DNA of 14,158 nt from Parachlorella kessleri (Eukaryota; Chlorophyta; Trebouxiophyceae; Chlorellales; Chlorellaceae), in the NCBI GenBank assembly GCA_001598975.1, contig BBXU01001267.1, positions 1-14,158 on the forward strand, in the 5' to 3' direction. The notes under the pieces are model-generated. The model ran no database searches and was not told the DNA's origin. It saw only the letters and a program-made list of their open reading frames with translations. Every line of letters starts with the position of its first letter. Position 1 is the first letter of the stretch. The position numbers and the translations under genes are program-made. Shown piece after piece: positions 1 through 10,058 of the stretch.

Positions 1-3000
1 GCACCTGCTGCCGTTGCTGGAAGGCCTGCCTCTTTACCACATGATGACTCACCGGCGCCACGTCTCGCCCAGCACCGTCCTTGGGCACCTGGTACAGCTC
101 ATAGCTGCCGCCGTCAATGTCGGTTTGCACCAGCACAGCGTTCTCAGCGGGGTTGTACGCCAGGGCACGCGGGCCTGCGAAGCAGCCAGGTAGGCTGACT
201 AATAGGGCCTCTACTATGAGTCATTAAAATTCCTGTGAGACATCGCACTCGTGCCCGTACATCTACTCCCAGCCAAGCCCCTCCCTCCAGCCAGATTCAC
301 TCCAGTCCCTGTCGACTCCGCCATCTCAACCCCAGAACCAGCGTGATTTTAATCAGATTAGCGCTTCAGTACCTCCACACCCGCTGCAAGAGCCCCTCCC
401 GGCCCCCCAAAGGTTAGCAGCAGGTGGCTGCAGGGTAGAGTGGTGACCCGCGGTCGCCTCCAGCTTCCCACAACGCCCAGAGGGTGGCCCCAAGCACCCG
501 CCCGCTCACCCTGGTTGTAGGCGGCAGAGGGGTTATCCCATCACCTCATGCGTTAGCTTGGGTAAATCTTCATTCTGAACGACTACTACCATGTTGGTTG
601 GTAGCTCACCCTGGTTGTAGGCGGCAGAGGGGTTGCGCCGGATGGCCACCAGGGGGTATGAATTATAGTAATTTTAGATTTTCCTAAATAAATAGACCGC
701 CCGCTCACCCTGGTTGTAGGCGGCAGAGGGGTTGCGCCGGATGGCCACCAGGGGGTTGTCCCTCTGGGTGGAGAAGTCGTAGGAGCGGATGTACCGGTCC
801 TTGATGTAGTAGAGGACTGTGCCGTGGGAGGCAAAAGCCGGCCGCTCCCGCTCCAGCTTGAACACCAGCATGCCGCTGCGCAACAGTTTCGAAACAAAAC
901 AGGGTTACCAGCATGCTGTTGCGGGACAGCCCCCCCCCCCCCCAAAAAAAAAAAACAAATGCATGCCACTTCGGGACAGTTACAGAAAAAAATCATTGCC
1001 AGCATGCCACTGCGCAACAGTTACCAGAAAAAAACAGTTGCCAGCATGCGCTGCGCGACAGTTGAAGATTACCACAAGTTGCAGTGCGAGCCAGCAAGCA
1101 GCACAGCAGCTGGTATATGTCACAGCTTCGCTGCATATGGCAGCATGCCCCTGCGCGAGAGGGTGCAGTGGCAGGCAAAGTGTGAGGAACACACAGCGGA
1201 CTGATGGCGAACATGCCAAACGAATTTGACATGGGGGGCAGATAGATGCAGGGGAAGCAGGGAACTCCTCTGCTCCAGGTGTTTCAACCACAGCATGCAG
1301 CGGCACGAACTGGGGAAAGTCCAAAAGTAGATGTTGATATAAGGCAGCACGGTGCTGTGAAGGGCAAAGCGGAGATGGGTGCTCACATGACACGCACTAA
1401 CAAAAGCACGATACCACGTCAACATGACACTCCTGTCCTCTTTACACAGCCCTCCTTGATGCCTTTTGTGTCCATCGCCACACCGCACCACACCACACCA
1501 CACCTGCCCTACAGATGTCCCCCACCCCACCCACCTGTCATGCCCTGCCGCTAGCAGGTTGACCTCGGGGTGTGCTGTCAGGATCCAGAAGCGGTCGTGC
1601 TCCCGCCGGAAGGTCTGCACCCCGATGCGCTTACTCATGTCCCACACGCGCAGGGACTTGTCCTCGCTGTCTGAGATGATCAAATCCTGCACTTACATAT
1701 GTAGTGTGTATGAGAGTGCTGAGGGCGGAAAGAAATAAGTGGCATGCTTCTGATCTCATTCTTTCAGTAGCATGTGCTCGATGTCAGCAGCGTGTGCTCA
1801 ATTGAGGTTGTGGGGTGAGGGTGTGCAAAAGGTTCCAATATGGGCTGAAAAGCCAGCCCTCAGCAAGCCAGTGATAGGTGCATCGGCTGCTGCTGCCAAT
1901 ACCACAGCCGCCCCCCCAATTGCGTTGCATAGCAGGCCCCTTGCCCACCGACCTGCTTAGGGTGGAACAGCACGCATGACACGTTGTTGACATGGCCGCG
2001 TAGCGTGTCCACCTCCCATGCCTTGGTGTCTGCCAAGCAACAAAGGAGGGTTGCCCCTGGGTCCTGAGAGGATGCCAAATCTTGATACAAAGACACCCAC
2101 TGACCTTGGCACGCTGCAGGACGCAACGACAGCCCTAACATGGGCTACCTTCTGGGTCCCATGGCACCACTTGTCAATGACTATACCCAGCAGAGTCTTG
2201 TACAGCGCGTTTGGCCCATCCTTACAACATGACTTGAGCTTGAGCGGCAAACTGGAGGGTACCCAAATGCAAGGTCTGGTGGAAGCCTAGGATGTCCTCA
2301 CCATTCATGCGCCAGAGCTTGACCTGGCGATCGTCAGCGCCCGACACAATGAGCGGCAGCGAGGGGTGGAACGATGCCCAGTTGACACCGCGGTCATGGC
2401 CCTCAAGCACATACTTGACCACCGCATCACCCCCGCCAAAGAGGTCTGTGTTCATCTGCACACACAGGGCAGCGAGACAGCGTGCATGGAGTGCTTGCAG
2501 GTGGCTGTCAGAACCTGGATGCCAGTGCCGCTTCACCAGGACCACTTGCGGGGCAGAAGAAATACCACCATCCCACTTCGCTGGAAATCCAAGCATCACC
2601 TGATAAGCAAAGGTGAACATGTATGAGCAACCAAATGTTGTATTTGCAACATCCATGTACCTCCACCCATGTACCTCCACCCGACGCTGACTGCTCACTT
2701 ATGGTCAGCTCTCAAAAGCCACCAGCAACCCTGCCTGGAGGGGTTGTTACCCCAAGGTAGGTGCAACTCTCTGGGTCCGATGTCATCACCCACCTGCGGT
2801 ATCCGCAGCACGTCCTCCCCAGTGGGTGCTACAGTTTTCTTGCGTAGGCCGCTGATGTCCCACACCCGCACAGTCTGGTCCAGGGAAGCGGATACCACTA
2901 GATCCTCCTTGGGGTGGAACTGGGCACACATCACGTAGTGGTTGTGGCCTGTCAGCACTGCGATGCAGGTGCGGCTCTGCCAGTTCCAGATACGGATGGT

Positions 3001-3841
3001 CTGGTCGTCGCTGGCAGACACGATCCATGGATACTCCTGATGAAACTGCACTGTGCGGATGTAGTCCAGATGGCCCAGGAGTGTGAAAAGGCACCTGCAG
3101 CAAGGAGGCAAGGGTGAAAGAACCTTCGGTGTATATAGCAAGGGGCACTGGTGCCACTTGAAGGTTTTGGAGGTTGTGGCTGGCCGTCGCTGAAGTGAAC
3201 ATGGCACGGTTCAAAGAAAGTCAGTTGCATATGTCACCAAGCCCAAGTCGCGACCTCTTAAGAAGATGCCGTCAAGTGGCGTGCTGTGTATGGACAGGAC
3301 CCAGTGCAGGGCAGAAAAGACACGAAAGAGATGCGGTGCCCCAACAGCTGACACGGAGGGTCCTTAATAGGCTACTGGGCTAGCCAGCATAAATTCCCAG
3401 AAATAGAAGGCTTGCCATGACAGGAGGCAGGCGCCAATTGATGGCCTGCTTTACGCCGGCGAAACTTTGGACAAGCAGCTTTGGCAATACACCTAGCGCT
3501 GCTAGCCCTGTGCCGTGCTCCTGCGCCCTTCCGTAGCTGCTTACTCCCCTTCGACCCTCTAAGTATGCCCAGGCACCACTGCAGCCATACCTGCGCTGCT
3601 TGTAGTTCCACACTTTGATCTTATAGTCGTCCCCGCCCGAGACGAATAGTGGCTGCGAGGGGTGGAAGTGCACGCCCCTGACTGGGCCGTCGTGCTCATC
3701 AAAGCGGTCGATCAGCGTGCCCATGCGGTAGTCCCACAGCTGGATCACCCCGCTGTGCAGGGAGGCCAGCACCCATGGCCGCTTGGGATGGAAGCTCAGT
3801 CCCTTCACGCGATTGCTTTTGGTCTCAAACTTGACCAGCAT
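1..3841 (-). CDS. COPA: Coatomer subunit alpha (alpha-COP), N-terminal part, seven exons, partial at left edge
   Basis: This is the alpha subunit of the COPI coat, which retrieves cargo from Golgi to ER; its N-terminal WD40 propeller binds dilysine tails. Exons on the minus strand are 3841-3591, 3094-2794, 2455-2302, 2029-1953, 1686-1535, 875-709 and 174-about 53. All junctions are GT-AG and keep frame. The joined protein reads [20 protein letters not shown], then WD repeats ending LWDYR, VWNYK, IWNWQ, VWDIS, LWRMN and VWDMS, then [11 protein letters not shown] and [11 protein letters not shown], closely matching plant alpha-COP. About 408 residues are present of a family length near 1,200. 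The start at 3841 (MLVKFETK) matches the family start and has G at -3; an in-frame ATG at 3862 adds seven residues but has T at -3. Exon 7 probably ends at 53 before a GTGAGT donor, although the frame stays open to position 1. Exon 6 is flanked by duplicated junction sequences. Confidence 0.95.
504..756 (-). repeat. Triplicated 3' end of alpha-COP exon 6 with its splice donor
   Basis: Three direct copies occur at a period of 99-100 bp. The functional copy is 703-756, spanning the end of exon 6 and the donor (GT at 708-707). A 54-bp identical copy lies at 604-657, with its GT at 609-608. A shorter 31-bp copy lies at 504-534, with its GT at 509-508. Both extra copies fall within intron 6. The DNA between copies is AT-richer and unrelated to exon 6. 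Reading on from the true donor meets a TAA within about a dozen codons, so the extra copies are not an in-frame extension. Confidence 0.9.
861..1066 (-). repeat. Tandem array of about 42 bp spanning the alpha-COP intron 5/exon 6 acceptor
   Basis: Five degenerate copies share the plus-strand core agcatgc followed by a tgcgcaacagtt-like stretch. Cores begin near 867, 910, 960, 1001 and 1043, so spacing is 41-50 bp. The first copy contains the real acceptor (cag ending at 876, exon from 875). On the minus strand the copies at 1001 and 1043 also carry a pyrimidine/AG acceptor-like core. A related agcatgc core lies at 1142. The second copy is interrupted by homopolymer runs. Confidence 0.8.
930..955. 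repeat. Poly-C/poly-A homopolymer run inside alpha-COP intron 5
   Basis: Fourteen C are followed directly by twelve A on the plus strand. In the transcribed strand this is a T run followed by a G run. It sits between the second and third copies of the acceptor array and probably varies in length between strains or assemblies. Confidence 0.9.
1478..1505. repeat. ACC/CAC-rich simple repeat in alpha-COP intron 5
   Basis: Imperfect runs of cacac/ccaca lie close to the donor of intron 5 (GT at 1534-1533). No function is visible. Confidence 0.6.
2654..2681. repeat. 14-bp perfect tandem duplication in alpha-COP intron 2
   Basis: The unit catgtacctccacc occurs twice in direct succession. It lies mid-intron, away from either splice site. 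Confidence 0.8.
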
Positions 3842-3862
3842 CGCGTCCTTCGACAACGACAT

Positions 3863-5700
3863 TCAAGGCACTGCTGCAACTAGAATGGTGCCAAGGTCTA
3901 GGCGAGGAAGCCTTCCTCCGTATTCATAGGCGCGAAGTCGAGCACTGCTGAGCATTCAATGCCCGGGCTTGCTCTGTTTGGACGTTGGGCAAGGCAGTGG
4001 CGGGTAGGGTGCTGCCTGCTGGGGCACCATCAACTCACCGCCCAGTTGTTGCAACAAGAGCTCAAGGACAACTTCATTTCACTTTGCTATGCGAATTCTG
4101 CACCTCTCATGACAGTTGTAATCAAGCCTGTCGCCGCAGCACGGCGGTGTGTCATGGGTTGATATGCTTGCATCGCAGGTTACATATTTCCGGTATGTAC
4201 TGCCCCCCTATGCGACCTTCAGCCAGGTCCAGCAGACAACCTGCTATGGAGCCGCGGCTAGCCGCTGGGCGGCTACTGGATCCTCCAAGGGTAGGCTGGT
4301 TGCCTGGGCGCCGTTGACTTGCAAGGTGGACTCTGTTCCCCTCTGTCAGCGTGTGCTGCAATGGCTGGGCGGGCTTTGACTAAAACGGGCCTGCAGTGAT
4401 CTCGACCCCCCCCCTCCCCCCAGCCCCCCCACACACACGGACCCGGCAAGCCAAGCGGTCTGTGGTCTGGTTAGCGTCCTTACAGGCCACCCAAGCCATG
4501 CGCATGGTGTTATGTGCCTCACAAGTTCCAGCGTGCGCATTTGCCTCAGCACACCAGCAAAATAATGGGTGCTATCCCTGACTTACTGCTGCTTGTACTG
4601 CCTCGAGACTGACCCTGGTGTGAGTTAGTGCGCCACAGTTGGAGATGTGTGAAGTGCAGGTGTAGCGTGTAGCACAGTTGATCTGTTAAGGAAGCGAGCC
4701 AGTAGCTCCTACACTTTGGTGTTGAGAGCAGGTTTTGTATAAGTCTCGAAAGTCCTTCAATGAGTACCAAAACAGCTTTGGGCAACGTAGGCCAGTAGCC
4801 TGCAGGCTGGGGCCTGGGGCGGAGAAGGAGGATTCTTGGATGGTATATGACATGGCTTGGCCCTGTCAGCATCCCTAAATCCACCAAATCCGCCTCTTCC
4901 CCTCGCCCACAGGATATTGGATGCGCTGCCACAGTTGTTCCTATACTTCAGATCGGACTGTGAGGCTTACTCAAATCCTGCTGTCGACACCAAATTGTAA
5001 GAGCTACTGGATTGTCTTCGTAGCAGATAGACTGTGTGCATGACATTGTTGCTGCCTAGGCCAGTGTAGGGTTACAGGCCTGAACATAATAGGTTTACAT
5101 TAGTCCACCACTAGTTTGTCCACATGATCTCCTTACTTGAATATCTGGGGAAAAATCTAGGGCCATGCTACGTGGGACGTAGAGTTCCTTCTTATGAAGT
5201 AGCTGGAACCCAGACTGGCAAAGCTATGGGTAGACCCAGGCTGAGCAAGCTACCACCCAGCACAGCCTTTTTCTGTCTACTATGTGGCTCTTCCAGGTCA
5301 GGTTACAGCAACTCGCATGGCCTGCCAATACCCCCCATCGCCAAGACCCGCGTTTTGGCGCCATGAATTCATCATTACCCATCAAACGATGTCACATTAT
5401 GCAATGAACGGCCCTTTCAACTTACTGCTGTCTGGCCCTCTTGTTGCTATCTGCATTCCATCTCCTCTGTCTGACTGACTGAGTGGGGTCACTTAGCCGT
5501 TAGAATACGTGCATTCGCAACGCTCCAATGCCTGGTATCAAATGCATGGGTGGTGGCGGGAATGCATTTCTCAAGCTTTCTCCTGCTTCATTCGTAACAA
5601 GCCATCTGTCTTAGGGATCCAGAGTGTGCTGCATGAACACAATTTAGGCCACCCGCTGACACCTGCGCTGCCCACCGACAAGCAAGGTCCCAACAACAGC
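3863..5700. other. Divergent intergenic region between alpha-COP and the unknown plus-strand gene
   Basis: No gene can be supported here. Open frames are short and overlap in several phases, and none resembles a known family. The region must hold the promoter and 5' UTR of alpha-COP (minus) and of the downstream gene (plus), possibly with a 5' exon of the latter. I see no convincing TATA box. The plus-strand frame of the next gene is already open from about 5497, so a longer N-terminus cannot be excluded. Confidence 0.6.
4406..4430 (-). other. G-run cluster on the minus strand, candidate G-quadruplex
   Basis: The minus strand carries G runs of 7, 6 and 9 separated by CT and A; the longest can be split to supply a fourth run, giving a quadruplex-capable sequence. 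It lies about 0.57 kb upstream of the alpha-COP start, on its coding-sense strand. An acacacac stretch follows on the plus strand. Confidence 0.45.
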
Positions 5701-7790
5701 ATGAAGCGCAAGGCAAGTCAGAAGGCAAATGAACTGCCAAGTGTTGTGGGTCAAGAAGTCGCCCAGGACCAGCAAGGCCGCTGCCTCAGAGCATTGTTTG
5801 AGTTGTTGCAGTTCCAACCGCCTGTGCTTGGCACCTTCAGAGTGCCAAAATTGGCGCACCTGAAGAAGCAGGAAGCGGAGCAGCTGCGCACAGGAGGCGA
5901 GGCAAGGCAGGAAGAGCAGCGGCAGCCAGGACACCTTAAGAAAATGATAACTCCAGATAGCCCTAGTACCCAGGCAGCACAAGACTGCCTCCACACAGCT
6001 GCACCTACCGCTTGCACGGAGGCAGCGACAATCCGGCCAAAGCCGCTTTGCATGCCAACAAGGGCGGAGACACCCAGCATGGACATAAGTGAAGCGAGTC
6101 CTGCAAGTGGTTGTCCACACCAGGCAGGGGCAAAGCGACTCCCCATGGTGGGTGGGCTGCGGCGGCCACAGCGACCGCAGCCCCCGCCCAAGGCGGGCGA
6201 GGCAGCAGCAGGCTCACCAGCGACAGGACTAAAAAATGCCCCCGGTTGCAAGCCGTTGCAACCTGTCACGGCACATCCTGCAGAGGCTTGTGCAGTAGGA
6301 GATTCTAGTGTGGCAGGTGCTGGGAGGTCGGTAACAGCGGCCCAAGCAGCTGATGTGCCGGCAAGCGCTGCAGCTGCCAACAAGCCAGTACAGAAGCGGC
6401 GCCACATGCCGCGGCTGCCTGCGGTGCTAAACAGCACGCTGCCGAGCATGGAAGACCTGGGCGTGCGAGGCGCCATCCCATCAGCAAAGGTTATCCTTGG
6501 TGCGCCCGGCTCAGGACATGCTGCTTGGCAAGAACAAGCTGCGGGGCGGCCATGTTGGTTGAGCAGACATTGAGAGCCCTCCAATATATCGACCACAGTT
6601 GTGGTCGCAGTTGCCATGGATTGCTACCTGTAGACCATACATTAGGTCCTGGGCAAAGCAATCACACGGTCCTGATCTGAACGATGGTGCGCCCCGCTGC
6701 AGGCAGCCAGCAGCGTCTCTCCCTGGACATGTACACCGTGCAGAAACTGGACGACCCCTGCTTTGGTGACCTCACATCACTGGTAGTTACGCTAGAGGAC
6801 AGCCTGCTGCCAGGGCGGCTGGAGGCCATGTTAGCAAAGGGCACCCCATCGCCCTCGGTGGGGTTGCAGGTAGGTGTGCAATGACCCAGCTTATTAGCAT
6901 GGGTGGCAGGTAGTGCACACAGGGAGTGAGAGCTACGCTGAACTGACAGGGCTGGGTACAGAATGAGCCTGAGTCTTATTGATGAGCCAAGTGCCACACT
7001 TCTTATCAGTTCCTGAATCAGGCAATGTCGTGCCCACTGCAAACTGTTTCTCATGCACGTGCCATGGAACTGTATCACATACCTTGTAGAACCTGCATGA
7101 GTCATGCCTTCGAGGAGCTCCTGCGTGGAGAGACCATTCAAAACGCCGGCGCGTCGTTCACATCTGCAGGTGGTGGTTGATGCAGTGAGGAGGAAGCCAG
7201 ATGGGACGCTCAGGTGATAGCCTTGGCAATGATGCCTAGCTGGTGCTTCTGACCATGTTTGTGCGACATGTGAATGCAAAGTCGTCATCAAAATGTGCCC
7301 CGGTCTGCCTTGCAGGCTGGCCATATCTCTGGCTCCCGGGATTGTGGCAGAGCCAGCCAAGCTGTTCTGTGCAGCTAGCTGCAAGGGCACCTGCGTCGAC
7401 CCAGCTGCGGCAAAGGGCCAACAGGTTCCGCCTGCGGGCCACTCAGGCAGCCCGGCTCAGGCCCAGTCAGCCATGCCCGCAGAGAGTGCAGCAGAGTCGG
7501 CAGCTGGCACAGCAGTCAGGCTGGTTGACGAGGCGGGCAGCCCTCGCTGCTGCATTCCCACTACTGGCAGCCTGGGGACCTGCAAGCCCATGACTGTGTC
7601 CAGGGCTGCCACTACAGCCGCGGTGGGGCTGCCTGGCACAGGGCACCGCAATGGGCCTGCTGCTGCCACAGACCCATCTGACAAGCTCCTGGTGCCCACC
7701 CCAGCAGCGTGGGACGAGAGAGCCCTGCAGCACCTCATTGGGGAGCAGCACGCCATCCCCCTGTCCTTCTTGAAGCGGCTACTAGCTTGA
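5701..7790 (+). CDS. Unrecognised protein of about 494 residues, four exons
   Basis: I do not recognise this protein. Exons are 5701-6499, 6703-6869, 7170-7213 and 7316-7790. All junctions are GT-AG, phases agree throughout, and the sum is 1,485 nt including TGA. The ATG at 5701 has A at -3 and A at +4; an in-frame ATG at 5542 would add 53 residues but has C at -3. The N-terminus is basic (MKRKASQK). A segment rich in Q, E, K and R follows near residues 45-80, including FRVPKLAHLKKQEAEQLR. Residues about 85-240 are Ala/Pro/Gly/Thr-rich low complexity. The best-folded-looking part crosses exons 1-4, about residues 255-355 (LDMYTVQKLDDPCFGDLTSL, LEDSLLPGRLEAML, LAISLAPGIVAEPAKLF). After a second Ala-rich linker the protein ends WDERALQHLIGEQ and IPLSFLKRLLA, probably helical. 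No signal peptide or membrane segment is visible. A nuclear or scaffold role is only a guess from composition. Confidence 0.65.
6591..6606. repeat. Short perfect palindrome in intron 1 of the unknown gene
   Basis: gaccaca and tgtggtc flank a 2-nt centre. It is intronic, and a palindrome this short can occur by chance. Confidence 0.35.
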
Positions 7791-8169
7791 AGCTGGGTAA
7801 CAACGTTACTTGTGGCAAACCGTTCAAAAATTTGGTTGAGCTAAACTAGGATGCTTACCCATGCCAGTACAACACACGGGATATAAGGCCATAGCGCTCA
7901 CTCGGGCAAACCACTAAAAACACTACGCTCCAGGACGTAGGATACAGCTGTCACCTACAGTTCAGGGTATGATATCATGCGAATGACTAGGACCAATGCC
8001 CGGCGCATGTTCTGTATGAAGCCCTGCCTGCTCCAGCACACCCAGACCACACCACATCCCTTGCAATGTCACCATTCCAGGGTTAAGGCAGCCATCAACT
8101 TTGCCTTGCCATGCAACGGCTTCCTGTGGGCCTTCACACAATCGCATCACTGACTGGCAAGCGGGCACC
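7791..8169. other. Convergent 3' intergenic region
   Basis: This 379-bp gap separates the stop codons of the unknown gene (plus) and the Psb27-like gene (minus), so it must hold both 3' UTRs. I did not find the TGTAA poly(A) signal common in chlorophytes on the plus strand here, nor its complement for the minus-strand gene. No gene, repeat or RNA is apparent. Confidence 0.5.
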
Positions 8170-9583
8170 TCAACGGCCCTGCGCCAGCAGCGCTGTAGCA
8201 TCGTCCAGGTCTTGCTGGAGCTTCCTGCCCTTGCTGGCAGGGTATGGGGCCAACCTGCACATGCACACACTAGTAAGCTTCAGGCATGATAACCGCAGAG
8301 ACTAAGTTGGCGAGCATATGTAGCTTGCAGAGCATGCGCTGTCACCTGAGCGCTGACCCTTCACAGTCCTCCCAGGTCGCACTGCCTGCCACAGCGAAGT
8401 ACATTCTGACACTGTACAACCATGACATCACTTCGAGAAGCTCACTTACAGTCCGTCTGCACAAACTAGCCAAAAAGTCGAGCTTATCTCACCCGTTGCT
8501 GGCCAGGTGGCCCTGGACAGAGTCAACTGCGATGTACACCTTCTGTCCGCTGGCCGACCGCACAGCTCCGCCCCTGGCATACTTGCTCGCCCACGCAGCG
8601 CCGTCCACCTTCAGCTCCTTGATGACCTGCAGCAGGGAGCAAGTGCCACTGGCATATGTTGGATGGCATTACTGCATTACAGAACAAACTGTAAGCAGCT
8701 CAGCATTCCCAGTGGACCTGCTGCAAACAGTGCAGCAGAGGAAACACCGTATCTGCACATTTAAGATCTGACCCTCTCCCACCTGCATGCGCTGCGGGTC
8801 GTATGCATCAAGCTCCGTGTAGAGACGAAGCTTGTCCATCAGCGCAGTGGTATCGCCTACATACTTGGGGTTGACTGGCTCCGTTGAGCCACCTGCAGCA
8901 ACGCAAACAGGAGATGAGGTACAGCTGAACAGACACTACTGAAGCAGTGCAGATTTTGCAGAACAGTTCAGCAAGGACACCTACACCACCTTAGGGTTGA
9001 CCTGCACGAGCCTGCCATTGGTAGCATGTGTTGCTGACTGCTTACTTGTCCGGCTGACTTTGTTTAGGTTGCTCTTGGCGGATTCATACGAATCCAACGC
9101 TTTCCTATCATCCCTGCAGGCATACCCTTTAAACCTGCTCAGTACGCTGCTATCAACCTCTACAACAGGTCACATCACCATACACACAGCTTGGGCTTGT
9201 CAGGGCCGTGTAAGTAAGCACAGCTTACTGTAGAATCTGCTGCCGACACTCCCGGCCCTCCTCTCCCGCTAGGGAGCAGGACCCAACGGCCGCCGACTCC
9301 CCGTCCCATGCTGCAAGGCCACCATACACACTATGGACGTCAGTAACAGGATCTGTTTCTACAAGGTATATTTCAATAAACCACGCTACATGTCAAGGTG
9401 CGCACCCGCTTGTGCTTCCTTATCCAGGAGAGTGACAGCCAGCAGGGGAGCTAGTGTCAGCAGCCTCCTTCGACTGGCTTGTGGGGCTGCAAGGGGCTTC
9501 TGCTGCTGGGAAACCTTACACCGAAGTATTTGGCTGCCCTTTGCTGCGGACAGGGTTGGATGGGTGCACTTGGGAGCAGACAT
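8170..9583 (-). CDS. Psb27-like photosystem II assembly/repair protein, thylakoid lumen, four exons
   Basis: Psb27 proteins bind CP43-side PSII intermediates in the lumen during assembly and repair. Exons on the minus strand are 9583-9406, 8892-8783, 8626-8493 and 8254-8170. They sum to 507 nt, giving 168 residues, all GT-AG and in frame. Residues 1-37 resemble a plastid transit peptide. Residues 38-59 (RRR, LLTLAPLLAVTLL, then AQA) form a twin-arginine-like thylakoid signal with an AxA cleavage site, leaving about 109 mature residues. The mature part matches the family by position: YVGDTTALMDKLR, W followed by KYAR, a Y with GHLAS, APYPASK and the end LDDATALLAQGR. It is divergent in the middle, so it may be a paralogous Psb27-like form rather than the main Psb27. 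The ATG at 9583 has A at -3. A pyrimidine-rich stretch ending in cag shortly after it could instead be an acceptor, with the true start farther upstream. Confidence 0.82.
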
Positions 9584-10058
9584 GCTTGCTAGCGTTATGG
9601 GTGTGTCGCAACGGTAAGTAGTCAGAGCAGTGCGATTAGCTGTCTCGGATTGAAGATTAAGCGTTTATCAAGCCTGCCTGTCTTAACCACTGGGCCATCG
9701 TCGTCCCCATCGCCTGGCTGGCTATCATTTCGCACCCGATGCCCGGATTCTGCGCCTGGATGCTCGCCATCATCTTGGAATTCGGTAGGATGTGCACAAA
9801 GGAAGGGTATTAGGCTTTGTGACCTTATTTCATCATTGCAACTGTGCAACAACACATTCTGCGCTGACCAGTGCCAAGATCAGTTCTGGTTGTTCTGCAC
9901 CTTGTCTGCGATCAAGTGAAGCCGCCAAGCTGGTCGGGTTGCTGTGTGGCTTAGGTGACCTCGTTGTTGAACCCATTTTTTCATAAGACCACATTCAGGC
10001 AGCCATATCAGATACTTCCACAAGGGTCGCAGCTCCATATGTCTCAGCAGCCTACCAC
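9584..10058. other. Spacer between DDI1 stop and Psb27-like start
   Basis: Both flanking genes lie on the minus strand, so this 475-bp gap contains the DDI1 3' UTR and the Psb27-like promoter and 5' UTR. Short minus-strand open frames here show no family resemblance and lack the features of a transit peptide, so I do not extend either gene into it. Confidence 0.5.

Noticed and set aside
1..52. Coding continuation of alpha-COP exon 7 to the window edge
   Set aside because: The frame is open, but a strong GTGAGT donor in matching phase lies at 52-47 and the sequence beyond does not clearly match the family. Not firmly excluded.
586..1017. Minus-strand frame of 143 codons over the repeats
   Set aside because: It runs through the poly-C/poly-A tract and the duplicated donor copies in the wrong frame relative to alpha-COP exon 6.
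861..1066. CRISPR-like or snoRNA-like array
   Set aside because: Units are degenerate, lack spacer-repeat regularity, and start within a protein-coding exon; this is a junction duplication in an intron.
1120..1692. A 190-codon minus-strand frame beginning in alpha-COP exon 5
   Set aside because: Only the first ~51 codons are coding; after the GT donor at 1534 the frame reads through intron sequence with no family similarity.
4546..4932. 128-codon minus-strand frame in the intergenic region
   Set aside because: No family resemblance, unusual composition and no neighbouring in-phase exon; a frame this long can occur by chance here.
5509..5700. Extension of the unknown gene to a GTG at 5509
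   Set aside because: GTG is not a normal start in a eukaryotic nuclear gene. The ATGs at 5542 and 5701 are the real options, and 5701 has the better context.
6500..6573. The unknown gene ending at the TGA at 6571-6573 as a single exon
   Set aside because: A GTGCGC donor at 6500 joins in phase to three exons with domain-like sequence, which fits better than a short unrelated tail.
5644..6617. Long minus-strand frames opposite exon 1 of the unknown gene (158 and 288 codons)
   Set aside because: They are shadows of a GC-rich, Ala/Pro-rich coding exon. The plus strand is supported by three further in-phase exons.
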